Positions 10,523 through 22,843 of a stretch of DNA of 64,000 bases are shown here, piece by piece (the first letter of the stretch is position 1; the number at the start of each line of letters is the position of its first letter). The DNA comes from Henricia sp. BOLD:AAB3569. Taxonomy: Eukaryota > Echinodermata > Asteroidea > Spinulosida > Echinasteridae. The notes beneath the pieces were generated by a model, which was given only the letters and a program-made list of their open reading frames with translations, did no database searches and was not told the origin of the DNA. The stretch is taken from positions 558,001 through 622,000 of the forward strand of contig JBBELK010000167.1 in assembly GCA_037783545.1 (NCBI GenBank). The letters run 5' to 3'. Both the position numbers and the translations under genes were made by a program.

Positions 10523-10729
10523 ACAGCTCTATGTCGCAAACTTGTTTTGCAATTTTGAACAGTTTCCCGTTCAAACCGACCGAGTTATTGGCGAATGAAG
10601 CTAAAACTCAATCTCGGCACACTAATTGTTGGCACAAACAGACGTCGTTTTCGGCGAATACTGCGTCTCGAACGTGTTATTTTGGAACTGAAGGAATTTC
10701 CAGACAAACTTCAAATTTTGCCTGCTTAA
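10523..10729. repeat. 207-bp satellite unit, family F (first of 11)
   Basis: The unit has CAATTTTGAAC, B-like CCGACCGAG, TCTCGGCAC and TCGTTTTC. Its diagnostic feature is the loss of two bases, TC, in the middle of the A-type palindrome: CGAACGTGTT where other units have CGAACGTTCGTT. The 207-bp length is divisible by three, so reading frames run on into the next unit. All 11 units of this length share the same deletion and markers, so they derive from one event that later spread. Each is followed directly by a D unit. Confidence 0.95.
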
Positions 10730-10938
10730 ACAGCTCTATGTCGCAAACTTGTTTTGCAAATTTGAACAGTTTCCCGTTAAAACTGACCGAGTTATTGGCG
10801 AATGTAGCTAAAACTTGCTCCCGGCAAACTAATGTTTGGCACAAACAGACGTCGCTTTCGGCGAATGCTGCGTCTCGAACGTTCGTTATTTTGGAACTGA
10901 AGGAATTTCCAGACAAACTTCCAATTTTGCCTGCTTAA

Positions 10939-11145
10939 ACAGCTCTATGTCGCAAACTTGTTTTGCAATTTTGAACAGTTTCCCGTTCAAACCGACCGAG
11001 TTATTGGCGAATGAAGCTAAAACTCAATCTCGGCATACTAATTGTTGGCACAAACAGACGTCGTTTTCGGCGAATACTGCGTCTCGAACGTGTTATTTTG
11101 GAACTGAAGGAATTTCCAGACAAACTTCAAATTTTGCCTGCTTAA
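10939..11145. repeat. 207-bp satellite unit, family F
   Basis: It has the same 2-base loss in the palindrome as the first F unit. A private C-to-T change gives CGGCATAC at 11036, absent from the matching unit at 53141-53347. Confidence 0.93.
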
Positions 11146-11563
11146 ACAGCTCTATGTCGCAAACTTGTTTTGCAAATTTGAACAGTTTCCCGTTAAAACT
11201 GACCGAGTTATTGGCGAATGTAGCTAAAACTTGCTCCCGGCAAACTAATGTTTGGCACAAACAGACGTCGCTTTCGGCGAATACTGCGTCTCGAACGGTC
11301 GTTATTTTGGAACTGAAGGAATTTCCAGACAAACTTCCAATTTTGCCTGCATGAACAGCTCTATGTCGCAAACTTGTTTTGCAAATTTGAACAGTTTCCC
11401 GTTCAAACTGACCGATTTATTGGCGAATGTAGCTAAAACTTGCTGCCGGCACACTAATTGTTGGCACAAACAGACGTCGCTTTCGGCGAATGCTGCGTCT
11501 CGAACGTTCGTTATTTTGGAACTGAAGGAATTTCCAGACAAACTTCCAATTTTGCCTGCTTAA

Positions 11564-11770
11564 ACAGCTCTATGTCGCAAACTTGTTTTGCAATTTTGAA
11601 CAGTTTCCCGTTCAAACCGACCGAGTTATTGGCGAATAAAGCTAAAACTCAATCTCGGCACACTAATTGTTGGCACAAACAGACGTCGTTTTCGGCGAAT
11701 ACTGCGTCTCGAACGTGTTATTTTGGAACTGAAGGAATTTCCAGACAAACTTCAAATTTTGCCTGCTTAA
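11564..11770. repeat. 207-bp satellite unit, family F
   Basis: It has the F deletion. A private G-to-A change gives GCGAATAAAGC at 11638, absent from its counterpart at 53766-53972. Confidence 0.93.
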
Positions 11771-13024
11771 ACAGCTCTATGTCGCAAACTTGTTTTGCAA
11801 ATTTGAACAGTTTCCCGTTAAAACTGACCGAGTTATTGGCGAATGTAGCTAAAACTTGCTCCCGGCAAACTAATGTTTGGCACAAACAGACGTCGCTTTC
11901 GGCGAATACTGCGTCTCGAACGGTCGTTATTTTGGAACTGAAGGAATTTCCAGACAAACTTCCAATTTTGGCTGCTTAAACAGCTCTATGTCGCAAACTT
12001 GTTTTGCAAATTTGAACAGTTTCCCGTTCAAACCGACCGAGTTATTGGCGAATGAAGCTAAAACTCAATCTTGGCACACTAATTGTTGGCACAAACAGAC
12101 GTCGCTTTCGGCGAATACTGCGTCTAAAATGGTCGTTATTTTGGAACTGAAGGAATTTCCAGACAAACTTCCAATTTTGCCTGCTTAAACAGCTCTATGT
12201 CGCAAACTTGTTTTGCAAATTTGAACAGTTTCCCGTTAAAACTGACCGAGTTATTGGCGAATGTAGCTAAAACTTGCTGCCGGCAAACTAATGTTTGGCA
12301 CAGACAGACGTCGCTTTCGGCGAATACTGCGTCTCGAACGGTCGTTATTTTGGAACTGAAGGAATTTCCAGACAAACTTCCAATTTTGGCTGCTTAAACA
12401 GCTCTATGTCGCAAACTTGTTTTGCAAATTTGAACAGTTTCCCGTTCAAACCGACCGAGTTATTGGCGAATGAAGCTAAAACTCAATCTTGGCACACTAA
12501 TTGTTGGCACAAACAGACGTCGCTTTCGGCGAATACTGCGTCTCGAACGGTCGTTATTTTGGAACTGAAGGAATTTCCAGACAAACTTCCAATTTTTCCT
12601 GCTTAAACAGCTCTATGTCGCAAACTTGTTTTGCAAATTTGAACAGTTTCCCGTTCAAACCGACCGAGTTATCGGCGAATGAAGCTAAAACTCAATCTTG
12701 GCACACTAATTGTTGGCACAAACAGACGTCGCTTTCGGCGAATACTGCGTCTCGAACGGTCGTTATTTTGGAACTGAAGGAATTTCCAGACAAACTTCCA
12801 ATTTTGCCTGCATGAACAGCTCTATGTCGCAAACTTGTTTTGCAAATTTGAACAGTTTCCCGTTCAAACTGACCGATTTATTGGCGAATGTAGCTAAAAC
12901 TTGCTGCCGGCACACTAATTGTTGGCACAAACAGACGTCGCTTTCGGCGAATGCTGCGTCTCGAACGTTCGTTATTTTGGAACTTAAGGAATTTCCAGAC
13001 AAACTTCCAATTTTGCCTGCTTAA
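11771..13024. repeat. Six-unit block, copy 1 (1254 bp)
   Basis: The order is D (TGCTCCCGG), B, D (CACAGACAG), B with tail TTTTTCCTGC, B with tail GCATGA, then A. The same order is found at 13234-14487 and 16158-17411. Private changes in this copy include TCTAAAATGG near 12124 and TTATCGGCG near 12670. Confidence 0.88.
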
Positions 13025-13233
13025 ACAGCTCTATGTCGCAAACTTGTTTTGCAAATTTGAACAGTTTCCCGTTCAAACTGACCGATTTATTGGCGAATGT
13101 AGCTAAAACTTGCTGCCGGCACACTAATTGTTGGCACAAACAGACGTCGCTTTCGGCGAATGCTGCGTCTCGAACGTTCGTTATTTTGGAACTGAAGGAA
13201 TTTCCAGACAAACTTCAAATTTTGCCTGCTTAA

Positions 13234-14487
13234 ACAGCTCTATGTCGCAAACTTGTTTTGCAAATTTGAACAGTTTCCCGTTAAAACTGACCGAGTTATT
13301 GGCGAATGTAGCTAAAACTTGCTCCCGGCAAACTAATGTTTGGCACAAACAGACGTCGCTTTCGGCGAATACTGCGTCTCGAACGGTCGTTATTTTGGAA
13401 CTGAAGGAATTTCCAGACAAACTTCCAATTTTGGCTGCTTAAACAGCTCTATGTCGCAAACTTGTTTTGCAAATTTGAACAGTTTCCCGTTCAAACCGAC
13501 CGAGTTATTGGCGAATGAAGCTAAAACTCAATCTTGGCACACTAATTGTTGGCACAAACAGACGTCGCTTTCGGCGAATACTGCGTCTCGAACGGTCGTT
13601 ATTTTGGAACTGAAGGAATTTCCAGACAAACTTCCAATTTTGCCTGCTTAAACAGCTCTATGTCGCAAACTTGTTTTGCAAATTTGAACAGTTTCCCGTT
13701 AAAACTGACCGAGTTATTGGCGAATGTAGCTAAAACTTGCTGCCGGCAAACTAATGTTTGGCACAGACAGACGTCGCTTTCGGCGAATACTGCGTCTCGA
13801 ACGGTCGTTATTTTGGAACTGAAGGAATTTCCAGACAAACTTCCAATTTTGGCTGCTTAAACAGCTCTATGTCGCAAACTTGTTTTGCAAATTTGAACAG
13901 TTTCCCGTTCAAACCGACCGAGTTATTGGCGAATGAAGCTAAAACTCAATCTTGGCACACTAATTGTTGGCACAAACAGACGTCGCTTTCGGCGAATACT
14001 GCGTCTCGAACGGTCGTTATTTTGGAACTGAAGGAATTTCCAGACAAACTTCCAATTTTTCCTGCTTAAACAGCTCTATGTCGCAAACTTGTTTTGCAAA
14101 TTTGAACAGTTTCCCGTTCAAACCGACCGAGTTATTGGCGAATGAAGCTAAAACTCAATCTTGGCACACTAATTGTTGGCACAAACAGACGTCGCTTTCG
14201 GCGAATACTGCGTCTCGAACGGTCGTTATTTTGGAACTGAAGGAATTTCCAGACAAACTTCCAATTTTGCCTGCATGAACAGCTCTATGTCGCAAACTTG
14301 TTTTGCAAATTTGAACAGTTTCCCGTTCAAACTGACCGATTTATTGGCGAATGTAGCTAAAACTTGCTGCCGGCACACTAATTGTTGGCACAACCAGACG
14401 TCGCTTTCGGCGAATGCTGCGTCTCGAACGTTCGTTATTTTGGAACTGAAGGAATTTCCAGACAAACTTCCAATTTTGCCTGCTTAA
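13234..14487. repeat. Six-unit block, copy 2
   Basis: It starts 1463 bases after copy 1, with one A unit (13025-13233) between them. A private CAACCAGACG occurs near 14392. Confidence 0.88.
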
Positions 14488-15114
14488 ACAGCTCTATGTC
14501 GCAAACTTGTTTTGCAAATTTGAACAGTTTCCCGTTCAAACTGACCGATTTATTGGCGAATGTAGCTAAAACTTGCGGCCGGCACACTAATTGTTGGCAC
14601 AAACAGACGTCGTTTTCGGCGAATACTGCGTCTCGAACGTTCGTTATTTTGGAACTGAAGGAATTTCCAGACAAACTTCAAATTTTGCCTGCTTAAACAG
14701 CTCTATGTCGCAAACTTGTTTTGCAAATTTGAACAGTTTCCCGTTAAAACTGACCGAGTTATTGGCGAATGTAGCTAAAACTTGCTGCCGGCAAACTAAT
14801 GTTTGGCACAAACAGACGTCGCTTTCGGCGAATACTGCGTCTCGAACGTTCGTTATTTTGGAACTGAAGGAATTTCCAGACAAACTTCCAATTTTGCCTG
14901 CTTAAACAGCTCTATGTCGCAAACTTGTTTTGCAAATTTGAACAGTTTCCCGTTCAAACCGACCGAGTTATTGGCGAATGAAGCTAAAACTCAATCTCGG
15001 CACACTAATTGTTGGCACAAACAGACGTCGCTTTCGGCGAATACTGCGTCTCGAACGGTCGTTATTTTGGAACTGAAGGAATTTCCAGACAAACTTCCAA
15101 TTTTGCCTGCTTAA

Positions 15115-15323
15115 ACAGCTCTATGTCGCAAACTTGTTTTGAAAATTTGAACAGTTTCCCGTTCAAACCGATCGAGTTATTGGCGAATGAAGCTAAAACT
15201 CAATCTCGGCACACTAATTGTTGGCACAAACAGACGTCGTTTTCGGCGAATACTGCGTCTCGAACGTTCGTTATTTTGGAACTGAAGGAATTTCCAGACA
15301 AACTTCCAATTTTGCCTGCTTAA
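15115..15323. repeat. Reference satellite unit, family G
   Basis: It is B-like, with TTTTGAAAATTTG in place of TTTTGCAAATTTG, CCGATCGAG in place of CCGACCGAG, and TCTCGGCAC in place of TCTTGGCAC. Related units occur at 18248-18456, 19293-19501, 19711-19919 (here TTTTGAACATTTG), 20756-20964, 23262-23470, 27022-27230, 34546-34754, 39769-39977 and 43529-43737. Several of these end with an A-type back half (GAATGCTGCG and CGTTCG), so they are G/A chimeras. Confidence 0.9.
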
Positions 15324-15532
15324 ACAGCTCTATGTCGCAAACTTGTTTTGAAAATTTAAACAGTTTCCCGTTCAAACTGACCGAGTTATTGGCGAATGTA
15401 GTTAAAACTCGCTGCCGGCACACTAATTTTTTGCACAAACAGACGTCGCTTTCGGCGAATACTGCGTCTCGAACGGTCGTTATTTTGGAACTGAAGGAAT
15501 TTCCAGACAAACTTCCAATTTTGCCTGCTTAA
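15324..15532. repeat. Singleton divergent satellite unit
   Basis: This unit combines features found together nowhere else in the window: TTTTGAAAATTTAAAC (G-like, plus one further change), CTGACCGAG, GTAGTTAAAACTCGCTGCCGG and AATTTTTTGCAC. It is a single-copy unit in an array where most variants recur. It may be an older unit that escaped homogenisation, or a unit converted from an array outside the window. Confidence 0.85.
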
Positions 15533-15739
15533 ACAGCTCTATGTCGCAAACTTGTTTTGCAATTTTGAACAGTTTCCCGTTCAAACCGACCGAGTTATTG
15601 GCGAATGAAGCTAAAACTCAATCTCGGCACACTAATTGTTGGCACAAACAGACGTCGTTTTCGGCGAATACTGCGTCTCGAACGTGTTATTTTGGAACTG
15701 AAGGAATTTCCAGACAAACTTCAAATTTTGCCTGCTTAA
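15533..15739. repeat. 207-bp satellite unit, family F
   Basis: It has the F deletion (CGAACGTGTT near 15679-15688). It follows the singleton divergent unit and precedes a D unit of the TGCTCCCGG subtype. Confidence 0.93.
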
Positions 15740-16157
15740 ACAGCTCTATGTCGCAAACTTGTTTTGCAAATTTGAACAGTTTCCCGTTAAAACTGACCGA
15801 GTTATTGGCGAATGTAGCTAAAACTTGCTCCCGGCAAACTAATGTTTGGCACAAACAGACGTCGCTTTCGGCGAATACTGCGTCTCGAACGGTCGTTATT
15901 TTGGAACTGAAGGAATTTCCAGACAAACTTCCAATTTTGGCTGCTTAAACAGCTCTATGTCGCAAACTTGTTTTGCAAATTTGAACAGTTTCCCGTTCAA
16001 ACCGACCGAGTTATTGGCAAATGAAGCTAAAACTCAATCTTGGCACACTAATTGTTGGCACAAACAGACGTCGCTTTCGGCGAATACTGCGTCTCGAACG
16101 GTCGTTATTTTGGAACTGAAGGAATTTCCAGACAAACTTCCAATTTTGCCTGCTTAA

Positions 16158-17411
16158 ACAGCTCTATGTCGCAAACTTGTTTTGCAAATTTGAACAGTTT
16201 CCCGTTAAAACTGACCGAGTTATTGGCGAATGTAGCTAAAACTTGCTCCCGGCAAACTAATGTTTGGCACAAACAGACGTCGCTTTCGGCGAATACTGCG
16301 TCTCGAACGGTCGTTATTTTGGAACTGAAGGAATTTCCAGACAAACTTCCAATTTTGGCTGCTTAAACAGCTCTATGTCGCAAACTTGTTTTGCAAATTT
16401 GAACAGTTTCCCGTTCAAACCGACCGAGTTATTGGCAAATGAAGCTAAAACTCAATCTTGGCACACTAATTGTTGGCACAAACAGACGTCGCTTTCGGCG
16501 AATACTGCGTCTCGAACGGTCGTTATTTTGGAACTGAAGGAATTTCCAGACAAACTTCCAATTTTGCCTGCTTAAACAGCTCTATGTCGCAAACTTGTTT
16601 TGCAAATTTGAACAGTTTCCCGTTAAAACTGACCGAGTTATTGGCGAATGTAGCTAAAACTTGCTGCCGGCAAACTAATGTTTGGCACAGACAGACGTCG
16701 CTTTCGGCGAATACTGCGTCTCGAACGGTCGTTATTTTGGAACTGAAGGAATTTCCAGACAAACTTCCAATTTTGGCTGCTTAAACAGCTCTATGTCGCA
16801 AACTTGTTTTGCAAATTTGAACAGTTTCCCGTTCAAACCGACCGAGTTATTGGCGAATGAAGCTAAAACTCAATCTTGGCACACTAATTGTTGGCACAAA
16901 CAGACGTCGCTTTCGGCGAATACTGCGTCTCGAACGGTCGTTATTTTGGAACTGAAGGAATTTCCAGACAAACTTCCAATTTTTCCTGCTTAAACAGCTC
17001 TATGTCGCAAACTTGTTTTGCAAATTTGAACAGTTTCCCGTTCAAACCGACCGAGTTATTGGCGAATGAAGCTAAAACTCAATCTTGGCACACTAATTGT
17101 TGGCACAAACAGACGTCGCTTTCGGCGAATACTGCGTCTCGAACGGTCGTTATTTTGGAACTGAAGGAATTTCCAGACAAACTTCCAATTTTGCCTGCAT
17201 GAACAGCTCTATGTCGCAAACTTGTTTTGCAAATTTGAACAGTTTCCCGTTCAAACTGACCGATTTATTGGCGAATGTAGCTAAAACTTGCTGCCGGCAC
17301 ACTAATTGTTGGCACAAACAGACGTCGCTTTCGGCGAATGCTGCGTCTCGAACGTTCGTTATTTTGGAACTGAAGGAATTTCCAGACAAACTTCCAATTT
17401 TGCCTGCTTAA
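16158..17411. repeat. Six-unit block, copy 3
   Basis: Same order as copies 1 and 2. The B unit in second position, and the B unit before the block, share TTATTGGCAAATG. The D-B pair is itself repeated immediately upstream (15740-16157 and 16158-16575). Confidence 0.86.
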
Positions 17412-17620
17412 ACAGCTCTATGTCGCAAACTTGTTTTGCAAATTTGAACAGTTTCCCGTTCAAACTGACCGATTTATTGGCGAATGTAGCTAAAACTTGC
17501 TGCCGGCACACTAATTGTTGGCACAAACAGACGTCGCTTTCGGCGAATGCTGCGTCTCGAACGTTCGTTATTTTGGAACTGAAGGAATTTCCAGACAAAC
17601 TTCCAATTTTGCCTGCTTAA

Positions 17621-20337
17621 ACAGCTCTATGTCGCAAACTTGTTTTGCAAATTTGAACAGTTTCCCGTTCAAACTGACCGATTTATTGGCGAATGTAGCT
17701 AAAACTTGCGGCCGGCACACTAATTGTTGGCACAAACAGACGTCGTTTTCGGCGAATACTGCGTCTCGAACGGTCGTTATTTTGGAACTGAAGGAATTTC
17801 CAGACAAACTTCAAATTTTGCCTGCTTAAACAGCTCTATGTCGCAAACTTGTTTTGCAAATTTGAACAGTTTCCCGTTAAAACTGACCGAGTTATTGGCG
17901 AATGTAGCTAAAACTTGCTGCCGGCAAACTAATGTTTGGCACAAACAGACGTCGCTTTCGGCGAATACTGCGTCTCGAACGTTCGTTATTTTGGAACTGA
18001 AGGAATTTCCAGACAAACTTCCAATTTTGCCTGCTTAAACAGCTCTATGTCGCAAACTTGTTTTGCAAATTTGAACAGTTTCCCGTTCAAACCGACCGAG
18101 TTATTGGCGAATGAAGCTAAAACTCAATCTCGGCACACTAATTGTTGGCACAAACAGACGTCGTTTTCGGCGAATACTGCGTCTCGAACGGTCGTTATTT
18201 TGGAACTGAAGGAATTTCCAGACAAACTTCCAATTTTGCCTGCTTAAACAGCTCTATGTCGCAAACTTGTTTTGAAAATTTGAACAGTTTCCCGTTCAAA
18301 CCGATCGAGTTATTGGCGAATGAAGCTAAAACTCAATCTCGGCACACTAATTGTTGGCACAAACAGACGTCGTTTTCGGCGAATACTGCGTCTCGAACGT
18401 TCGTTATTTTGGAACTGAAGGAATTTCCAGACAAACTTCCAATTTTGCCTGCTTAAACAGCTCTATGTCGCAAACTTGTTTTGCAAATTTGAACAGTTTC
18501 CCGTTAAAACTGACCGAGTTATTGGCGAATGTAGCTAAAACTTGCTGCCGGCAAACTAATGTTTGGCACAAACAGACGTCGCTTTCGGCGAATACTGCGT
18601 CTCGAACGTTCGTTATTTTGGAACTGAAGGAATTTCCAGACAAACTTCCAATTTTGCCTGCTTAAACAGCTCTATGTCGCAAACTTGTTTTGCAAATTTG
18701 AACAGTTTCCCGTTCAAACTGACCGATTTATTGGCGAATGTAGCTAAAACTTGCGGCCGGCACACTAATTGTTGGCACAAACAGACGTCGTTTTCGGCGA
18801 ATACTGCGTCTCGAACGGTCGTTATTTTGGAACTGAAGGAATTTCCAGACAAACTTCAAATTTTGCCTGCTTAAACAGCTCTATGTCGCAAACTTGTTTT
18901 GCAAATTTGAACAGTTTCCCGTTAAAACTGACCGAGTTATTGGCGAATGTAGCTAAAACTTGCTGCCGGCAAACTAATGTTTGGCACAAACAGACGTCGC
19001 TTTCGGCGAATACTGCGTCTCGAACGTTCGTTATTTTGGAACTGAAGGAATTTCCAGACAAACTTCCAATTTTGCCTGCTTAAACAGCTCTATGTCGCAA
19101 ACTTGTTTTGCAAATTTGAACAGTTTCCCGTTCAAACCGACCGAGTTATTGGCGAATGAAGCTAAAACTCAATCTCGGCACACTAATTGTTGGCACAAAC
19201 AGACGTCGCTTTCGGCGAATACTGCGTCTCGAACGGTCGTTATTTTGGAACTGAAGGAATTTCCAGACAAACTTCCAATTTTGCCTGCTTAAACAGCTCT
19301 ATGTCGCAAACTTGTTTTGAAAATTTGAACAGTTTCCCGTTCAAACCGATCGAGTTATTGGCGAATGAAGCTAAAACTCAATCTCGGCACACTAATTGTT
19401 GGCACAAACAGACGTCGCTTTCGGCGAATGCTGCGTCTCGAACGTTCGTTATTTTGGAACTGAAGGAATTTCCAGACAAACTTCCAATTTTGCCTGCTTA
19501 AACAGCTCTATGTCGCAAACTTGTTTTGCAAATTTGAACAGTTTCCCGTTCAAACCGACCGAGTTATTGGCGAATGAAGCTAAAACTCAATCTCGGCACA
19601 CTAATTGTTGGCACAAACAGACGTCGTTTTCGGCGAATACTGCGTCTCGAACGGTCGTTATTTTGGAACTGAAGGAATTTCCAGACAAACTTCCAATTTT
19701 GCCTGCTTAAACAGCTCTATGTCGCAAACTTGTTTTGAACATTTGAACAGTTTCCCGTTCAAACCGATCGAGTTATTGGCGAATGAAGCTAAAACTCAAT
19801 CTCGGCACACTAATTGTTGGCACAAACAGACGTCGTTTTCGGCGAATACTGCGTCTCGAACGTTCGTTATTTTGGAACTGAAGGAATTTCCAGACAAACT
19901 TCCAATTTTGCCTGCTTAAACAGCTCTATGTCGCAAACTTGTTTTGCAAATTTGAACAGTTTCCCGTTAAAACTGACCGAGTTATTGGCGAATGTAGCTA
20001 AAACTTGCTGCCGGCAAACTAATGTTTGGCACAAACAGACGTCGCTTTCGGCGAATACTGCGTCTCGAACGTTCGTTATTTTGGAACTGAAGGAATTTCC
20101 AGACAAACTTCCAATTTTGCCTGCTTAAACAGCTCTATGTCGCAAACTTGTTTTGCAAATTTGAACAGTTTCCCGTTCAAACTGACCGATTTATTGGCGA
20201 ATGTAGCTAAAACTTGCGGCCGGCACACTAATTGTTGGCACAAACAGACGTCGTTTTCGGCGAATACTGCGTCTCGAACGGTCGTTATTTTGGAACTGAA
20301 GGAATTTCCAGACAAACTTCAAATTTTGCCTGCTTAA
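17621..20337. repeat. C-D-B-G rich stretch preceding gamma-1
   Basis: The group C (CGGTCG subtype), D, B (TCTCGG subtype), G recurs at 17621-18456, 18666-19501 and 20129-20964. It recurs again at 33919-34754 and 39142-39977, just before and at the start of gamma blocks. The spacing between the second and third groups is 1463 bases, or 7 units. This local repetition is a likely precursor of the 12-unit gamma block. Confidence 0.85.
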
Positions 20338-22843
20338 ACAGCTCTATGTCGCAAACTTGTTTTGCAAATTTGAACAGTTTCCCGTTAAAACTGACCGAGT
20401 TATTGGCGAATGTAGCTAAAACTTGCTGCCGGCAAACTAATGTTTGGCACAAACAGACGTCGCTTTCGGCGAATACTGCGTCTCGAACGTTCGTTATTTT
20501 GGAACTGAAGGAATTTCCAGACAAACTTCCAATTTTGCCTGCTTAAACAGCTCTATGTCGCAAACTTGTTTTGCAAATTTGAACAGTTTCCCGTTCAAAC
20601 CGACCGAGTTATTGGCGAATGAAGCTAAAACTCAATCTCGGCACACTAATTGTTGGCACAAACAGACGTCGCTTTCGGCGAATACTGCGTCTCGAACGGT
20701 CGTTATTTTGGAACTGAAGGAATTTCCAGACAAACTTCCAATTTTGCCTGCTTAAACAGCTCTATGTCGCAAACTTGTTTTGAAAATTTGAACAGTTTCC
20801 CGTTCAAACCGATCGAGTTATTGGCGAATGAAGCTAAAACTCAATCTCGGCACACTAATTGTTGGCACAAACAGACGTCGCTTTCGGCGAATGCTGCGTC
20901 TCGAACGTTCGTTATTTTGGAACTGAAGGAATTTCCAGACAAACTTCCAATTTTGCCTGCTTAAACAGCTCTATGTCGCAAACTTGTTTTGCAATTTTGA
21001 ACAGTTTCCCGTTCAAACCGACCGAGTTATTGGCGAATGAAGCTAAAACTCAATCTCGGCACACTAATTGTTGGCACAAACAGACGTCGTTTTCGGCGAA
21101 TACTGCGTCTCGAACGTGTTATTTTGGAACTGAAGGAATTTCCAGACAAACTTCAAATTTTGCCTGCTTAAACAGCTCTATGTCGCAAACTTGTTTTGCA
21201 AATTTGAACAGTTTCCCGTTAAAACTGACCGAGTTATTGGCGAATGTAGCTAAAACTTGCTGCCGGCAAACTAATGTTTGGCACAGACAGACGTCGCTTT
21301 CGGCGAATACTGCGTCTCGAACGGTCGTTATTTTGGAACTGAAGGAATTTCCAGACAAACTTCCAATTTTGGCTGCTTAAACAGCTCTATGTCGCAAACT
21401 TGTTTTGCAAATTTGAACAGTTTCCCGTTCAAACCGACCGAGTTATTGGCGAATGAAGCTAAAACTCAATCTTGGCACACTAATTGTTGGCACAAACAGA
21501 CGTCGCTTTCGGCGAATACTGCGTCTCGAACGGTCGTTATTTTGGAACTGAAGGAATTTCCAGACAAACTTCCAATTTTTCCTGCTTAAACAGCTCTATG
21601 TCGCAAACTTGTTTTGCAAATTTGAACAGTTTCCCGTTCAAACCGACCGAGTTATTGGCGAATGAAGCTAAAACTCAATCTTGGCACACTAATTGTTGGC
21701 ACAAACAGACGTCGCTTTCGGCGAATACTGCGTCTCGAACGGTCGTTATTTTGGAACTGAAGGAATTTCCAGACAAACTTCCAATTTTGCCTGCATGAAC
21801 AGCTCTATGTCGCAAACTTGTTTTGCAAATTTGAACAGTTTCCCGTTCAAACTGACCGATTTATTGGCGAATGTAGCTAAAACTTGCTGCCGGCACACTA
21901 ATTGTTGGCACAAACAGACGTCGCTTTCGGCGAATGCTGCGTCTCGAACGTTCGTTATTTTGGAACTGAAGGAATTTCCAGACAAACTTCCAATTTTGCC
22001 TGCTTAAACAGCTCTATGTCGCAAACTTGTTTTGCAAATTTGAACAGTTTCCCGTTCAAACTGACCGATTTATTGGCGAATGTAGCTAAAACTTGCGGCC
22101 GGCACACTAATTGTTGGCACAAACAGACGTCGTTTTCGGCGAATACTGCGTCTCGAACGTTCGTTATTTTGGAACTGAAGGAATTTCCAGACAAACTTCA
22201 AATTTTGCCTGCTTAAACAGCTCTATGTCGCAAACTTGTTTTGCAAATTTGAACAGTTTCCCGTTAAAACTGACCGAGTTATTGGCGAATGTAGCTAAAA
22301 CTTGCTGCCGGCAAACTAATGTTTGGCACAAACAGACGTCGCTTTCGGCGAATACTGCGTCTCGAACGTTCGTTATTTTGGAACTGAAGGAATTTCCAGA
22401 CAAACTTCCAATTTTGGCTGCTTAAACAGCTCTATGTCGCAAACTTGTTTTGCAAATTTGAACAGTTTCCCGTTCAAACCGACCGAGTTATTGGCGAATG
22501 AAGCTAAAACTCAATCTTGGCACACTAATTGTTGGCACAAACAGACGTCGCTTTCGGCGAATACTGCGTCTCGAACGGTCGTTATTTTGGAACTGAAGGA
22601 ATTTCCAGACAAACTTTAAATTTTGCCTGCTTAAACAGCTCTATGTCGCAAACTTGTTTTGCAAATTTGAACAGTTTCCCGTTAAAACTGACCGAGTTAT
22701 TGGCGAATGTAGCTAAAACTTGCTGCCGGCAAACTAATGTTTTGCACAAACAGACGTCGCTTTCGGCGAATACTGCGTCTCGAACGGTCGTTATTTTGGA
22801 ACTGAAGGAATTTCCAGACAAACTTCAAATTTTGCCTGCTTAA
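20338..22843. repeat. 12-unit higher-order repeat gamma-1 (2506 bp)
   Basis: The order is D, B, G/A, F (207 bp), D, B, B, A, C, D, B with tail ACTTTAAATT, and D with GTTTTGCAC. The length is 11 x 209 + 207. The last unit, 22635-22843, has the D front but ends with the C-type tail ACTTCAAATTTTGCC, unlike the last unit of the other copies. It follows a C unit. Confidence 0.94.
20965..21171. repeat. 207-bp satellite unit, family F, in gamma-1
   Basis: Fourth unit of the first 12-unit gamma block. It follows a G/A chimera and precedes a D unit with CACAGACAG. Confidence 0.93.

Larger units (their letters stand above)
8433..11979. repeat. Higher-order block beta-1
   Basis: Seventeen units, 14 of 209 and 3 of 207 bp, 3547 bp in total. 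The block is matched unit for unit at 50635-54181 with a constant offset of 42,202. Shared rare labels include GGCACACTTATTG (about 9581 and 51783), GGCAAATACTG with AATTTTTGG (10314-10522 and 52516-52724), and the three 207-bp units. I noticed eight single-base differences: at 9943, 10042, 11036, 11638, 53106 and 53715, and two in the front of the last unit. Silent differences may have been missed. Confidence 0.92.

Noticed and set aside
10420..10938. Longer frames of 172-192 codons at 10420, 10836, 11458, 20859, 23365, 34649, 39872, 52622, 53038, 53660, 54079, 61277 and 62168
   Set aside because: Each spans a 207-bp unit or a 264-bp unit (207 and 264 are divisible by three), which merely prevents the usual frame shift. 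The protein is the unit frames joined together, so these are not distinct genes.
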